From assembly GCF_042100115.1 (NCBI RefSeq), contig NC_091274.1, positions 2,790,001 to 2,854,000 of the forward strand: a stretch of 64,000 nucleotides of DNA, in the 5' to 3' direction. Source of the stretch: Alternaria dauci. Lineage: Eukaryota > Ascomycota > Dothideomycetes > Pleosporales > Pleosporaceae. Below are positions 1 through 10,930 of the stretch, piece after piece; positions within the stretch are counted from its first letter, which is position 1, and each line of letters begins with the position of its first letter. The notes below the pieces were generated by a model that saw nothing but the letters and a program-made list of their open reading frames with translations, ran no database searches and had not been told where the DNA came from. The translations under genes were made by a program, and so were the position numbers.

Positions 1-267
1 GAATTCATCTTCCAAACAACAAAGTATCACAGAATCTGTACCAGTGAATCATCCATCTGACTGACATCTGCTATTGTCTCACTTACCTGCTAGGCCCTGC
101 AATCCACAGAAGAGTAGGCACTGATCATGCGTGAAACAATTATCTGACCCTTCAAAGTTTGAGCTCGCGTTTGTAAGAATGCAAGATACACAAAAGTTAG
201 CTCGAAGCCCGTCACCCTCGCACAACATAAACATTATCATCGTAAGTAATCGTGACGTTCTCCAAGA
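1..267. other. 3' flank of the amino acid permease gene
   Basis: This stretch between the window edge and the permease stop codon shows no convincing gene. It probably holds the 3' untranslated region of the permease. Confidence 0.4.
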
Positions 268-2041
268 CTAGATAATCCACTTCCCCCACCAAGAGAGATT
301 CTGTTCCACCGAGTCCGATATTGCAGCCTTTTCGTCATCGACATCAGCAATCTCTGATAAATCAACGTCTCGTAAAGCAATAATGCCAGACCTCGCGTAG
401 CAGAAACCAGCAACCCACAGAAAGATAAAGATAGCGATATCTATGTAATACGTAAGGAATGTGCTCACGCTCCACCGGCCTGGAAAGAAGACGCTGTAGC
501 CTGAGAACAAGATAACAAGCACGAGCGCGCCTCCGGTGACCCACGCAAGATATGGCTGCAAGGGACTCTTGTATGCAAGACCTGGTCACGTCAGCGTTGT
601 CTTCGGCAAAGAAAATGGCGGTAAACTTACGGTCTCGGCTGATACCTTGAACCTTCAAGGCGTAGTAAAACCTCAAGTAAGTGCCTTCGATGACAAGCCA
701 CCCGATAAGTCCAGCGATAGTCGTGATATTGACGAACCATCCAAATACTACCGAAGAATTGCTACCCAGACTGAGATATACAAGAGGCATGAAGATGAGC
801 GAAGCTCCAATGGCCAAGTATGGTGTTCCAAACCTGTTGGTCCGAAGCAGAACTTTGGGAGCTTGTCCATCCTCTGCTAGCCCGTACAGGGTACGTGATG
901 CGAGGAAAACGCACGCGGAACCACAGCTAAAGGCCGAAGTGCACACAATGGCGTTGATGATCGAGGGAAGGACATTGATTCCAGCGCGCTGGAACGCAAT
1001 CACGAAAGGACTCTGCTGAGCATCACCAGTCGAAATGCCGAGATTCGGGTCGTTGGATGGTACAAGCATGCCAACAATGAGTATGCTGATGACATAGAAG
1101 ACGAGCACTCGCCAGAAAGTCATTCGTATGGCGTTCGGAATGATGACTCTTGGGTTCTTTGTCTCAGCGCCGGCTATGGCGACCACCTGGATGTTGGCGT
1201 AACTGTAGGCCGCTGAGATCAAAGAGCTCCAAAATCCAAGAAACTTGCCAGTATTACCCGGGACGATATATTCGTTGAAAGGTCCGGGGTTATTCCAGTA
1301 TCGAAAGCCGATTCGGTCTCCACTGGGCGATCCTCCCAGGTTTACTACTAGGCCGGCGACAATGAGACCTACAATGAGCAGGATCTTGAGGGCTGCGAAA
1401 AAGACTTCGCTCTGAACTTTGTGAGAAAGAAATCCACAAGCAGCATACGTCGCTACTCACCTCTCCATAAACCTTCACACCACAGAAGTTGATGACTACG
1501 ATGATAACAATAAAGACTGAGTACCAGACGGCAGGGTTGATACTGTTGTCCCAAAAGTTGATCAAGGTTGCAGCGGCGGCGAGCTCAGCTGGCGCCGTAA
1601 TTGCCATGGTGTACCAGAAGTTCCATCCGGTGGCAATGCCGAGTGCAGGCTGCACGAACCGGGTGGCATGGCGAACGAAGCCTCCGGTGACGGGCATGAA
1701 AGCCGACATCTCTCCCGCAGAGAGGGCCACGCCGCAAGCGATCAAACCCATGCACAGGTATCCTAAGAGAGCGCCGGCTGGTCCTGCGGTAGCGATTGCC
1801 TGGCCGGATGCCAGGAATAGTCCGGTACCCTACAGTTTGCATGCGTGAGCATAGGTCCAGGCGAGATGGGTCTGAAAAAGAGAGGACTCACGATCATGCC
1901 GGCTATCGCAATCATGTTGATATGGCGACGCCCAAGGTCGCGTTTGACCTCGTTAGTCGTATCCATGGCCCCGTTTTCAATGTCAGAACTTGATGCAGAC
2001 ATTTGGGCGAGATGCGTAGCATCCTTCATTGGAAGATCCAT
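268..2041 (-). CDS. Amino acid permease (APC / fungal YAT-type transporter)
   Basis: Four exons on the minus strand, 1892-2041, 1461-1829, 631-1411 and 268-581, splice to a protein of about 537 residues with 12 hydrophobic segments, the usual size and topology of fungal plasma-membrane amino acid/H+ symporters. Each intron has a GT donor and AG acceptor, and each join preserves the family pattern: the N-terminal NMIAIAGMI-GTGLFLASGQ segment, then SAFMPVTGGF, and the mid-protein GAETKNPRVIIPNAI loop. The N-terminal tail of about 40 residues is polar and cytosolic, as expected for ubiquitin-controlled permeases. The start is the ATG at 2041; the open frame runs a little further up only from a TTG codon. 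Family membership is clear; the preferred amino acid cannot be read from the sequence. Confidence 0.9.
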
Positions 2042-2446
2042 GATGTTACTCCCAGCATAGAAGCGGGCGGTGGCAATCGTACGTAGCAAAACTCAGCGGG
2101 CAATGTCAAGTACGATCAAGTCTTTGCACTCAGTCGTACGTTCTTGATGTAAAGAAGACCGGCGTTTAACCCAAGCAATGATGTTAGCAGAAGCATAATG
2201 CTTATCTCGCTTGTCAGTTCGGCATTCCATGCTTGTTTCCGTGGCTCCTTGTCACTGATAGCGGGGTTCTACACTCCGATAGGGGCAGGGCGCCCGAAAG
2301 CGGCGATAAGCAGAGGCGTCGTGAGATGCCGGTGGATCTGCCCTGCTAGAATGCCGGTGGCCCCACTCTACTCCAAGCGGGATAATAGAATGCGAGAGAG
2401 TACGAGATAGACGTGGTGTTTATTGCAAAACGTCACCAGCTTACCG
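2042..2446. promoter_or_regulatory. Divergent intergenic region, permease / TIGR04076 gene
   Basis: About 400 bases separate the permease start (minus strand) from the small plus-strand gene. It must hold both promoters. I see no clear TATA box or binding-site array. Confidence 0.35.
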
Positions 2447-2868
2447 ATGCCAGCGGAAGGTTCATCAGACAAGGACGACTCGTTCCAATTGTACGACTTG
2501 CGGGTCGAGGTGGTTTGCCCGCCAGGCGAGCGCATCTTGTGCGGAGCCAAGGAAGGAGACTACTTTACTGTCCAAGGCGAGATGCTGCATCTTCCTGATG
2601 GCCAGGGCATAAGTTTCTACAGCTTAGGTGAGTCGTACACGCAGTTGTCGCACGCTTCCACGACTGATGAACTTGCTTCTTAGCGGCAGTGCTGCCTCTG
2701 CTAGCAGCTAAGCAGCGACCAACTCACGCACATGACTGGATGTCCACGGATGCATTGATCGCATGTCCGGATCCTAATTGCAAATCTCAGCTCAAGATTA
2801 TACGGACTGCGTTGCGGACCTTCAGTCATGCGGAGACCACGGTAGTTGGTCTGGAAGGGAACTCTTGA
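2447..2868 (+). CDS. TIGR04076 family small protein
   Basis: Two exons, 2447-2627 and 2684-2868, separated by a 56-base intron (GTGAGT donor, CTGATG branch region, CTTAG acceptor), give about 121 residues. The protein shows the features I associate with the TIGR04076 family: a DLRVEVV start of the domain, CGAKEGDYF, FYSLAAVLPLLAAKQR, and a cysteine-rich ACPDPNCK segment near the end. Similar short proteins occur in bacteria and fungi; the family has no established function, and conserved cysteines make metal binding possible. The start chosen is the first ATG in frame; the open frame extends a few codons upstream only from TTG. Without splicing the protein would stop just before its conserved C-terminal half. 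Confidence 0.75.
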
Positions 2869-3694
2869 GTGTTGGAACACCGAGCAAGAGCCTGAACGGA
2901 TATGCTCGTGGTATAACGTCTTTCTTTGGTTTTACCAAGCGGGGTGATTAATGCGGAAGAGGACTCGGGAGCCTTGGCGGTGTTGAAGGTATGGCCGTGA
3001 GCTCTTCAAGCGCGCTCTGAGGATGTGGTCCCAGGCAAGTCGCAGCATCAATATATCCAACTTTTGACGCGTCGCAGCGTCGCCAGAAGCTTCACGGGGT
3101 CCTTCAGGTCACCCAAATCATTGTCAACAGTATTATCACGCTTCCCCTCATCACCTCCATCATTGTGCCAAGTCTCGGTCGTAGTTGCTGCAATAGCCAC
3201 GCTGCCCTCAAAAGCGCAGCGATGTTTGCATCACGCTGCAACTCCAAGACACGCAATGGAAAAGTGTGTGGTATCTCGGTAGTCTAGGTCGCGGTGACTA
3301 CGGCGACGGGGGGCGACGACGGACGCTGGTGCGATGGGAGGGTAAGGCGGCGCGTATGTACAGTGGTGACGTCAGCGGTGACAGGACAGATAGGAGCTCG
3401 TGAGCGCACGCCGACGGCGAACACTTCGAAATGAAAACCAATGCATCTGCATAGAGGATGGTTCCAGTGGCATGAGCATCGTGGTCGCGTGTTGGGGTGT
3501 ATGGAGTGATTGCACGGAGCTGGCAGAAGAATAAGGACCGGGCGCACGGGCGGGTCTGTCTAACACGGGCTGGGATGACGCTACTCCCAAGGTCAACACC
3601 AGAACAAATTGCTGTCATAGATTTCTCAGCTACTCTTAAACCCTAGAACAAGATATCCAGATCGACCAGCCGATAAATCTTGTTGGCTAATTCT
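2869..3694. other. Intergenic, no gene seen
   Basis: Several overlapping open frames lie here on both strands, but none has introns, a recognisable domain or a protein-like composition. Treated as intergenic. Confidence 0.4.
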
Positions 3695-5362
3695 CTACCG
3701 ATACTCACTACCGCAATCGCCCATGACATTGAACACCTCTTCCCTTCTGCTCCTCTCGAGGACTTCTTCAATGCGCCTCTGGTCTTCTTCATCAAGTTTC
3801 CATCCGTACGTCTTCAGGTTCTCTTCTGTATGCTCACTGACACCCATTCGCGCACCGATTATGACCGCACCGACGTATGGGAAGTCGAGAACCCATCTCG
3901 CAGCGACGTTGGAGATGGAGACATTATGCTTAGTCGCTATAGCCTTCAGAACCTGCAGCAAGGTCTGGAACAGATCCCAGTCGCCCCATGTTTGGATCAT
4001 CTCGAAGTACTTTCTCTGCGAGGGCGTTGTGTCCGGTCCGAACAGCTGTGGCTCAGGTTTGCCGAGCCACTTCTCAGCAAGAAAGCCTCCACAAAGAGTC
4101 CCGTATGTGAGCAGTTTCACATTGTGCCGTGTGCAGACCTCACCCATCTTGAATCGTGGTCGCGCGTCGATAAGGGAAAATTGAACTTGGTTGGTGACGA
4201 CGTCGACATTGTTGTCTATGATTTCTTGGAGCCGCGCTGTGTCGAAGTTACAGAGTCCCAGATGTCGAACTCGTTCATCCTGCTGCAAGAGTCGCAGTGC
4301 TTCGATGTATTGGTGGTCGTCGTAGTATTGCCAGTGGAACTGCAAAAGATCGATCTTGTCGGCATTCATACGCTGACACCGCTCGGTGACATTTGCGCGG
4401 ACGACCGCAGGGGTCACGGTGATCTTGTGAAACACGCAGTACTTTGTAGCACCGAAGACGGCGTCGGAATTGGATAGCGAGGATCTCAGCCGACCGAAGA
4501 TAACCTCAGCATCGCCGTAATGGTCAGCCATGTCAAACGCAGTGAAGCCGCTTTCGATATATTCGACAAACTGCTTGAACATCTGGGCTTGAGACGCAGT
4601 ACCCCACGATGGGCTTGATAATTGCCAGAGACCTGCGAATAACCTGGGAAGCTCTAGGCTCTTGACACTGAAAGTCTCCAAGAACGTCGTTGTCTTCCGT
4701 GGAAGAATTTGGTCTTGGTGGGAACCATTTTTATGGGCCAGTGCTGGTACATCACTTTCGCGACCAAGTACTGTCGCTATTACTGCAATGCTTCGGTCGA
4801 ACGGAAAGTCCTGCGCAGAAGCAAGCCATCTTTGACGACATCGTAGCAATGAATCGAAAAGTGAGTTGATCGCTGTCCTCTCATCTTCGTTGAGGTCCCT
4901 ACTGCCACTATCAGATAGCAAGCGTTTCTCGATTGCAGTCAACGCCTGCACGATATCGCCGTCTACGGAAACTAGGCATCGGTCGAGCTCAACCGACCGA
5001 CACACATCATGTCCGTCATGGAGGCTCGCGAACTCATCTACAATTTTGTTGAGTATTGGAAGGCTGTTGAGAACCAGGCCGCATCCTATGGCTGAGCGTA
5101 GGCGTTGCTGGGCGCACACGAAGTTCGATGTTGACGCAACCCCCTCTGCCGTCGTTTGGAATAGTTGACCGATTGGTTGATCAGCGGTTCTTCTAAGGTA
5201 GAGTTGCGTTTGCTCTTCGAAGATGCTTGTGACTGATGGCTCCGTTTTCAAGATGACTCTGATTACACTTCGAAGTGCGTCCGCCGGAAGGTTTGCTATG
5301 ACGGTATCCGTCATCATGTTGACGTGTGCCGCCTTGGCTTTCGAACGTGGTGCGACAGCCAT
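3695..5362 (-). CDS. Aldo/keto reductase with a long N-terminal extension
   Basis: A single uninterrupted frame codes for 555 residues. The C-terminal part, from about residue 235, is an aldo/keto reductase (NADPH-dependent carbonyl reductase, TIM barrel). The catalytic tetrad is visible as Asp277 and Tyr282 (FDMADHYGD), Lys307 (GATKY) and His343 (LLQFHW), and the late GAVIIGAR segment fits the cofactor site. Typical members have about 320-350 residues, so the first 230 residues are an addition. That part begins LPADALRSVIRVIL, has a conserved-looking VDGDIVQAL segment and ends near FPFDRS; I recall comparable fungal domains of unknown function that stand alone. The gene could be a true fusion or a read-through of two ancestral genes; no intron or stop separates them. 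The substrate is unknown. Confidence 0.85.
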   Translation of the reverse strand: MAVAPRSKAKAAHVNMMTDTVIANLPADALRSVIRVILKTEPSVTSIFEEQTQLYLRRTADQPIGQLFQTTAEGVASTSNFVCAQQRLRSAIGCGLVLNSLPILNKIVDEFASLHDGHDVCRSVELDRCLVSVDGDIVQALTAIEKRLLSDSGSRDLNEDERTAINSLFDSLLRCRQRWLASAQDFPFDRSIAVIATVLGRESDVPALAHKNGSHQDQILPRKTTTFLETFSVKSLELPRLFAGLWQLSSPSWGTASQAQMFKQFVEYIESGFTAFDMADHYGDAEVIFGRLRSSLSNSDAVFGATKYCVFHKITVTPAVVRANVTERCQRMNADKIDLLQFHWQYYDDHQYIEALRLLQQDERVRHLGLCNFDTARLQEIIDNNVDVVTNQVQFSLIDARPRFKMGEVCTRHNVKLLTYGTLCGGFLAEKWLGKPEPQLFGPDTTPSQRKYFEMIQTWGDWDLFQTLLQVLKAIATKHNVSISNVAARWVLDFPYVGAVIIGARMGVSEHTEENLKTYGWKLDEEDQRRIEEVLERSRREEVFNVMGDCGSEYR

Positions 5363-5937
5363 GTTGCTAGATGTGTAGTGTCCAGATGGGTGTAAACTTG
5401 ATGCCGACTTGCTTGACTGCTCGACCCCTCCTTAGAGCAATGAGGACTATTGAGGGACAGGCGCACGTGCCAGGTCGCCGGCGTCTCAATCTACAGTAGA
5501 ACACCGGCGATGCGCGCGAATGATAATGAAGTGGGCCGAGATCGCAGCAGCTTTACGAACAGAAACTGACGCATTGTCCAGGAGATTGTGCTGAATCGCG
5601 TTGGTGAGAGCCGGGTTGACGTTTCCGAGAGGTTCGCATAACTGTAAGAGCATAGCCCCATCCTCGCTGCCGGCAGTTGGAACACGCATTCGCGCAGTGG
5701 CAGCATCTAGCATACATCATTAAAAAGGAATGGCTGGGGTGGAGAATGTGATAGGTGGTTGGTTGCTGCATTCGAAAATGTGCACGCGCCATTTGTCAGA
5801 AACGAAGAGCCCCGAAATGGTTAGCGTGGAAAGATAACACTGATAAGATACCTCACGCGTTCGACAACACACTACTCAGATGCCATTACAGTATCTATCA
5901 CAGCCTGAACTGACCCCAATGTTCTATCAAAATATTC
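5363..5937. promoter_or_regulatory. Divergent intergenic region, aldo/keto reductase / Zn2Cys6 regulator
   Basis: The reductase and the regulator are divergently transcribed from this 575-base stretch, so the regulator may control its neighbour. That is inference from position only; apart from the small ORF at 5486-5713 I see no defined element. Confidence 0.35.
5486..5713 (-). CDS. Small hypothetical ORF upstream of the aldo/keto reductase
   Basis: An ATG-initiated frame of 75 codons lies on the same strand as, and 123 bases upstream of, the aldo/keto reductase. Its middle (ALTNAIQHNLLDNASVSVRK) looks helical and protein-like, somewhat like a HEAT-type repeat, but I recognise no family. It may be a small gene, an upstream ORF of the reductase transcript, or chance. 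Confidence 0.25.
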   Translation of the reverse strand: MLDAATARMRVPTAGSEDGAMLLQLCEPLGNVNPALTNAIQHNLLDNASVSVRKAAAISAHFIIIRAHRRCSTVD

Positions 5938-8189
5938 ATGATGACGGAGGCTGATGAGGCGCCTGGTCCCCAACCCTCAAATGCCATGTGAGCAAGCCCC
6001 AGATCGACTCTGCAGTTGCGCGTTCACTGATCTGTTTGTTCCAAGACCACATGCGTGCCTGCAATGTCGCAAGGTCAAGATGAAGTGCCACAAGATGGCG
6101 CAAGACACGCGGTGCGTTCGGTGCACGCGCAAGTCATTGCAATGCGACTTCCTTGGGCATCGGCGGGGACGAAAGCACGGCTTCAAGTTAGTCTAACCTG
6201 CTTCGTCAGATCGCAAGACAACTGATGTGCGTTGTAGATTACGAAAAGCAGGTGCAAGGGGTCAGGAAAACGTTGCGACGACATCAGAGAACATTGAAGC
6301 TGTTACCAGGCCTCCAGCGATATCAAACAGGGGGTCTGCGTCTCAGCACATCAACCGTGATATTGTCGAAGATGGCGATGTGGATGCATTCACAGGTACA
6401 CATGCCGCTCAGAGGTCAACTTCGGGACTGTATTCCCGACCCCAGTCAACGCAACGTTCAAGTCAAGATTTCTGGACGGAAAATAGAGGATTTCGACTGT
6501 CTGATATCCTTAATCGGCAGATTACAAGAGGTGACTTCTCTTTGCAAAATGTGCTGAGTACTGAACACGGGCGTGCGCAAGAACAACACACTCAGGATGT
6601 CTCAGATGATGATCCGATCAGCAAAGGTCTAGTCAATCTTCATTTTGCTACCGAACTATTTGGTGGATTCATGAAGCATCTGAATCCTTTCATCAGCCAG
6701 TTGGATCCTTCCCTACATACCTTCCAGTACGTCAGAGAGGCGTCTTCTTTCCTCTTCACCTCCGTTCTGGCGGCATCAGCAAAGCTCTTGCACCCTGCGT
6801 TACAGAAGCCTTTACTTTCCCACGCAGAAGAGCTCTTCGTACAGAGCTTTCGCTGTGGTTCAAAGTCGCCAGAGACCGTACAAGCGATACTTATTCTGAC
6901 CTATTGGAAAGAGCCCCGTGACAACCGTGCATGGCTATCTGTAGGCCATGCCATCAGGATGGCTATCGAGCTTGGTTGGCATCAACTTGGGGGTGATGGA
7001 ATGAGGCCTCCAGAGAACGGGTCTGATCGTCAAGCGATGGAATTCAGAAACATCGAGAGAACTTGGCTGGTCTTGTTTGTCTATGATCGAAGGTAGGAAT
7101 TGACAGGATATTAATCTCATGTGAAGATACTGACCTATGCACAGCATCAGTTTACAGACTGGTAAGCCTTGGATGATCGAAAGAAGCAGCTATCTAGAGT
7201 CAGTAAGCAACTGGCATCTACATCCTCTTGAAGTGGCCAACGACCGGCTACTTTGTGCATTCGTATCCCTACGCCTCATCACTTCCACCCACTTCGAGAT
7301 GATGACGACCCAGTATGCTCAACATCAACGCCAAGAACCCTCGCAGTTCCGATCCTTACTGCGCGTGCTTGACCGAAAGATTATCAACTGGCAAAGAAGG
7401 TGGGCAGAGACAGTGTCTGAGCGGGGCGAGGATTGCCATACATTTTTGATACCGTTCTACGGCAGCTACGCCCGGCTTCTCTTATTCACTTCCTCACTGC
7501 GCGCATCGATCAGGCTGAAGGATATTGAGACGTCAGTTGACACTGAGGCGATCTGGAACAGCTACTCCAGCGCGCTTGATATGCTCAAGCTTGTATCTGA
7601 TCCTTCTTCATCACAACTCGTATACTTTGCGCAAGACTCTGTACATGTCATGATCGCCTACGCAACAGTGTTTCTCATCAAGGTACTTAATCCACATCAG
7701 TGCTATCGAGTTGATGAACTGAATTCAACGTAGATCTTACTCTCGGCGCCATCATATATCCGAGTCGAGATGGAAGTGCCAGCTTTGGACGCTATTCGCA
7801 ACACAGCGGAGGTATTCGACAAGCTTCAAGCCCCGGTCGGCACGAGCTGCGCCTTGCAAGCGGCGTTCTTACACAACGTTCTCATACAACACGAAGCAAT
7901 GAGAGCGCAGCGATTATCCTCGCGTTCGCAGATCCCCGCCACACCCGCCGCACTCACCGGACCTACCACAGCAGTCGACACTGCGGTCTACCAATCTGCT
8001 TCTCGCCATGCGCAAGAGGCACAGGAAACTGATGTCAATTCGGCATACAAAGACCAGAACATGTATCATTATGCATCTGAAGATGCATCGACTTTCGATA
8101 TGAATTTCGTGGATGACGAAGCCTGGGCGTTTATGTTCGCTAATGCTGGCTTCAATATCGGTCAGGGAGCATTCATGTCACCGATCTGA
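5938..8189 (+). CDS. Zn2Cys6 transcription factor (fungal-specific TF domain)
   Basis: Five exons, 5938-5987, 6046-6186, 6238-7092, 7145-7682 and 7734-8189, give about 679 residues. A Zn2Cys6 cluster lies close to the N-terminus (ACLQCRKVKMKC, then CVRCTRKSLQC), spaced C-x2-C-x6-C-x8-C-x2-C-x6-C and followed by basic residues. The middle is the fungal-specific regulatory domain: WLSVGHAIRMAIELGWH and, across the third intron, YDRSISLQTGKP, which is a close match to the family signature. The tail is acidic and polar, as in activation regions. The first intron (5988-6045) is my choice; without it translation would start at 5954 with an unusual leader and the same zinc cluster. The gene is convergent with the GH3 gene. 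Targets are unknown. Confidence 0.88.
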
Positions 8190-8329
8190 ATGCTGGCCTC
8201 AGCTATTGCCTAGTTTGGAAGCGCGACTAGTATCAGTCATAAACCTTTCTACCTCCACCATCGACCATGTCACACGTATAACGACTTCAGCCACAGTCAT
8301 ACGTCTAAGCACGGTTTATTGTAGCATAT

Positions 8330-10930
8330 CTAAAGAAGAATCTTTCCCTCTACCTTTATGTCGCTCGCCGAGAATCCGATCCGGAAGCTATACTCGCCAT
8401 GTACAAAATCCCAATCTTCCTTCTGCTCCGACCATATCCTCAAATCGTCCATTAGCACTTGCAGCAACACCTCTGTACTTTGACCCGCCTCGAGGTAAAT
8501 CTTGGCAAAAGCTTTGAGCAGCTTCGGAGGCTCCTCAGCTGCTTCCGGATAGGAAACATAAAGTTGAACAACTTCCGACGCAGGGATCGTTCCAGTGTTT
8601 GTCAACGTTGTGGAGCAAACGACGTGCTCTGAACCGGATGTCGCTGTAGAGTTCGCTAGGTGCATTGCTACGCCGCTTAACTCAAACGTCGAGTAAGTAA
8701 GTCCATGGCCAAATGAGAACAGCGGATCGACTTTGTGCTCATCGTACCACCTATATCCAACATTAAGCCCTTCTTCATAGGGCATGTCTAGGTCTGACGT
8801 GATCTTGATAGCATCATCCAGTGTCTTGGGGAATGTCACCGGCAGTTTCCCGCTTGGACTGACATCGCCGAACAGCAATCTCTCGAGCGCGAGGCCGATC
8901 TGCTGACCTCCGTACCAAGACTGCATTACGGCATCCACCTCGTCGATCCAGGGCATGAGAATAGCCGAGTTGGTGTTGAGGATAACCACGGTCTTCTTCG
9001 AATGTTTGGCGATTCGGGATATGACGGCATCCTGGTCGCCAGGGAGAGAAAGACCAATGTTGCTGTCCACGCCCTCAGAGTGTCTGTCAGACGCGAAGAC
9101 GATGCTAAGATCGGCCTTCTCCGCAAGCGAAACTGCTTCTTGGTCCCTTGCTTCATTACCTACATCAACGCCTAATGTGACACCATAAGCGCCAGTAGAT
9201 AGCGAGTAGCCCATGGAATAATTTAGGGTCAAGGGCACTTCGTCTCCTGCTGTCAGGTTCGCGATGCCTTGGATGGTGTTCCCGAAGTTTGCTTTGGACA
9301 TGTTGGCGATGGCTTGTCCGTTGATGGAAAGTACGGCATCTCCTTGCCCGGTAAGTGAGAAATGGTATATCCCACTCGTGTTGGCTTTGAAGGTGCCTTC
9401 ATATACACAAGAAAACACCTGTGGCCATGACACCCAAAGCTCTTTGGAGTATGAAGCCGAGGTGATGTTGGGCACAAAATCTGTTTGGTTGATCGGCCCA
9501 GAGAAATCGGTAGTGGTGTAGTATGTCACATTCAGACCATCGTTGACAAACATGCTGGATGGTACTGTTGGAAATTCACCTGTGCCGGGATAGGCCTCCG
9601 CGTAAGTGACTGTCATGTTGCCTTCTCTGCTAGCTCGTTGTTTCAAGGCATCCAACGGCGACTGCACCACCATTGTCGTGTCGATCACAAAGCCTCCGTG
9701 GTTCTCAGTAACCTGGCTTTGGTTGGTTCCATCAACGCCGTATACAGCGACACGCATGTATTTCTGTGGCGAAAGAGGTAGCGTCTGGTTATTGTTCTTC
9801 AGGAGAACAGATCCATCCTCGGCCATCTTCTGGGCCAGATCAAGATGGGCTTGTGTTCTTGCCACAGAGTCCGCATTTCCAGTGACTGGATTATCGACCA
9901 TTCCGAGCTTGAACATATATCGCCATGTTCTTGCAACCATATCGTCGATGCGCGAGGATGGTATCGTTCCATTATCGACAGCCTCGACTAGGAGATCCCC
10001 GTAGTAGGCTGGAAATCCGTATGAAGACTCCAGAGAGCCTCCAGGCATGCTGATGTCTAGACCAGCCATGACGGCTTGAACAGTACTCCGCGTGGAAAAA
10101 TACCAATCGGCGACAACGAAGCCCTGAAACCCCCACTCTTGTCTCAACGTACTGTTTAGAAGCCAGTCGTTTTCGCAGGTGAAGAAACCGTTTAGCATGT
10201 TATAAGAGCACATGATAGAAGCGGCATCAGCCTCCTGGACAGCTGACTTGAAAGCAGGCAGGTAAAGCTCATGAAGCACCCGTTTGTTGATGTGAACGTC
10301 AACAGTGTCCCAATCAGGGCCTACTCCGAACCGATTCGTGTCCTGGTTGTATCCAGCAAAATGCTTAGGACAGGCTAGAGCGCCTTGGCTCTGAACACCC
10401 ATAACACCCGCAACAGCCATTCGAGAGGTCAGCCATGGGTCCTCCGAAAAAGTCTCGGCAGCGCGGGCCCAAAGTGGTGACCGAAGGATATTGATAGTTG
10501 GTGAGAGAACGACGTTGCGACCCTTTGCCATGTGTTCTTGCGCTAGTGCTTGGCCGTAAGCATACTCCAGAGACGTATCCCACGAGGCGGCGGCGGCAAT
10601 CGGGGCAGGGAAGGCGGTGACGTTGTTCATGTTGTTTCCGACACCAGCTGGGCCATCTCCCATGCAGATAGAGGGTATGCCTAGTGTCTCATTGCCGGAT
10701 ATATGTCCTATGCATGCGTTGACACCAGTTCCGTTCTCGTCGAGCTCGGTATCGCCTTGTACCATGGCATATTTCTGGGTGCTGTTCAACTGGTCCAAGA
10801 ATAGCTGGAGTCGCTGTTCGTTTGGCAGAGATGGATCTAGCCATGGCCGATGTGCTAGGGTATGCGGTGATGCGTGTACCTGCATCAAGGTATAGAGCAA
10901 GCCTGCCCATACTGTGGAGGAAACATACAT
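8330..10930 (-). CDS. Secreted GH3 beta-glucosidase with PA14 domain
   Basis: An intronless gene of about 866 residues. It begins with a signal peptide (MYVSSTVWAGLLYTL, cleavage probably near VHA-S). The GH3 (alpha/beta)8 domain follows: GDGPAGVG, KHFAGYNQDTNR, and the nucleophile Asp at about residue 275 in GFVVADW. The second GH3 domain contains the KTVVILNTNSA strand. A PA14-like insert (roughly residues 475-600, INGQAIANMSK) sits inside it, as in Kluyveromyces-type beta-glucosidases, and a fibronectin III-like domain closes the protein (YRWYDEH, then FSFGHGLTY). Many N-x-S/T sites suit secretion. The frame is open 31 codons further upstream (ATG at 11023), but that leader would bury the signal peptide. 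It probably hydrolyses terminal beta-linked glucose or related sugars outside the cell; linkage preference is not readable. Confidence 0.92.
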   Translation of the reverse strand: MYVSSTVWAGLLYTLMQVHASPHTLAHRPWLDPSLPNEQRLQLFLDQLNSTQKYAMVQGDTELDENGTGVNACIGHISGNETLGIPSICMGDGPAGVGNNMNNVTAFPAPIAAAASWDTSLEYAYGQALAQEHMAKGRNVVLSPTINILRSPLWARAAETFSEDPWLTSRMAVAGVMGVQSQGALACPKHFAGYNQDTNRFGVGPDWDTVDVHINKRVLHELYLPAFKSAVQEADAASIMCSYNMLNGFFTCENDWLLNSTLRQEWGFQGFVVADWYFSTRSTVQAVMAGLDISMPGGSLESSYGFPAYYGDLLVEAVDNGTIPSSRIDDMVARTWRYMFKLGMVDNPVTGNADSVARTQAHLDLAQKMAEDGSVLLKNNNQTLPLSPQKYMRVAVYGVDGTNQSQVTENHGGFVIDTTMVVQSPLDALKQRASREGNMTVTYAEAYPGTGEFPTVPSSMFVNDGLNVTYYTTTDFSGPINQTDFVPNITSASYSKELWVSWPQVFSCVYEGTFKANTSGIYHFSLTGQGDAVLSINGQAIANMSKANFGNTIQGIANLTAGDEVPLTLNYSMGYSLSTGAYGVTLGVDVGNEARDQEAVSLAEKADLSIVFASDRHSEGVDSNIGLSLPGDQDAVISRIAKHSKKTVVILNTNSAILMPWIDEVDAVMQSWYGGQQIGLALERLLFGDVSPSGKLPVTFPKTLDDAIKITSDLDMPYEEGLNVGYRWYDEHKVDPLFSFGHGLTYSTFELSGVAMHLANSTATSGSEHVVCSTTLTNTGTIPASEVVQLYVSYPEAAEEPPKLLKAFAKIYLEAGQSTEVLLQVLMDDLRIWSEQKEDWDFVHGEYSFRIGFSASDIKVEGKILL

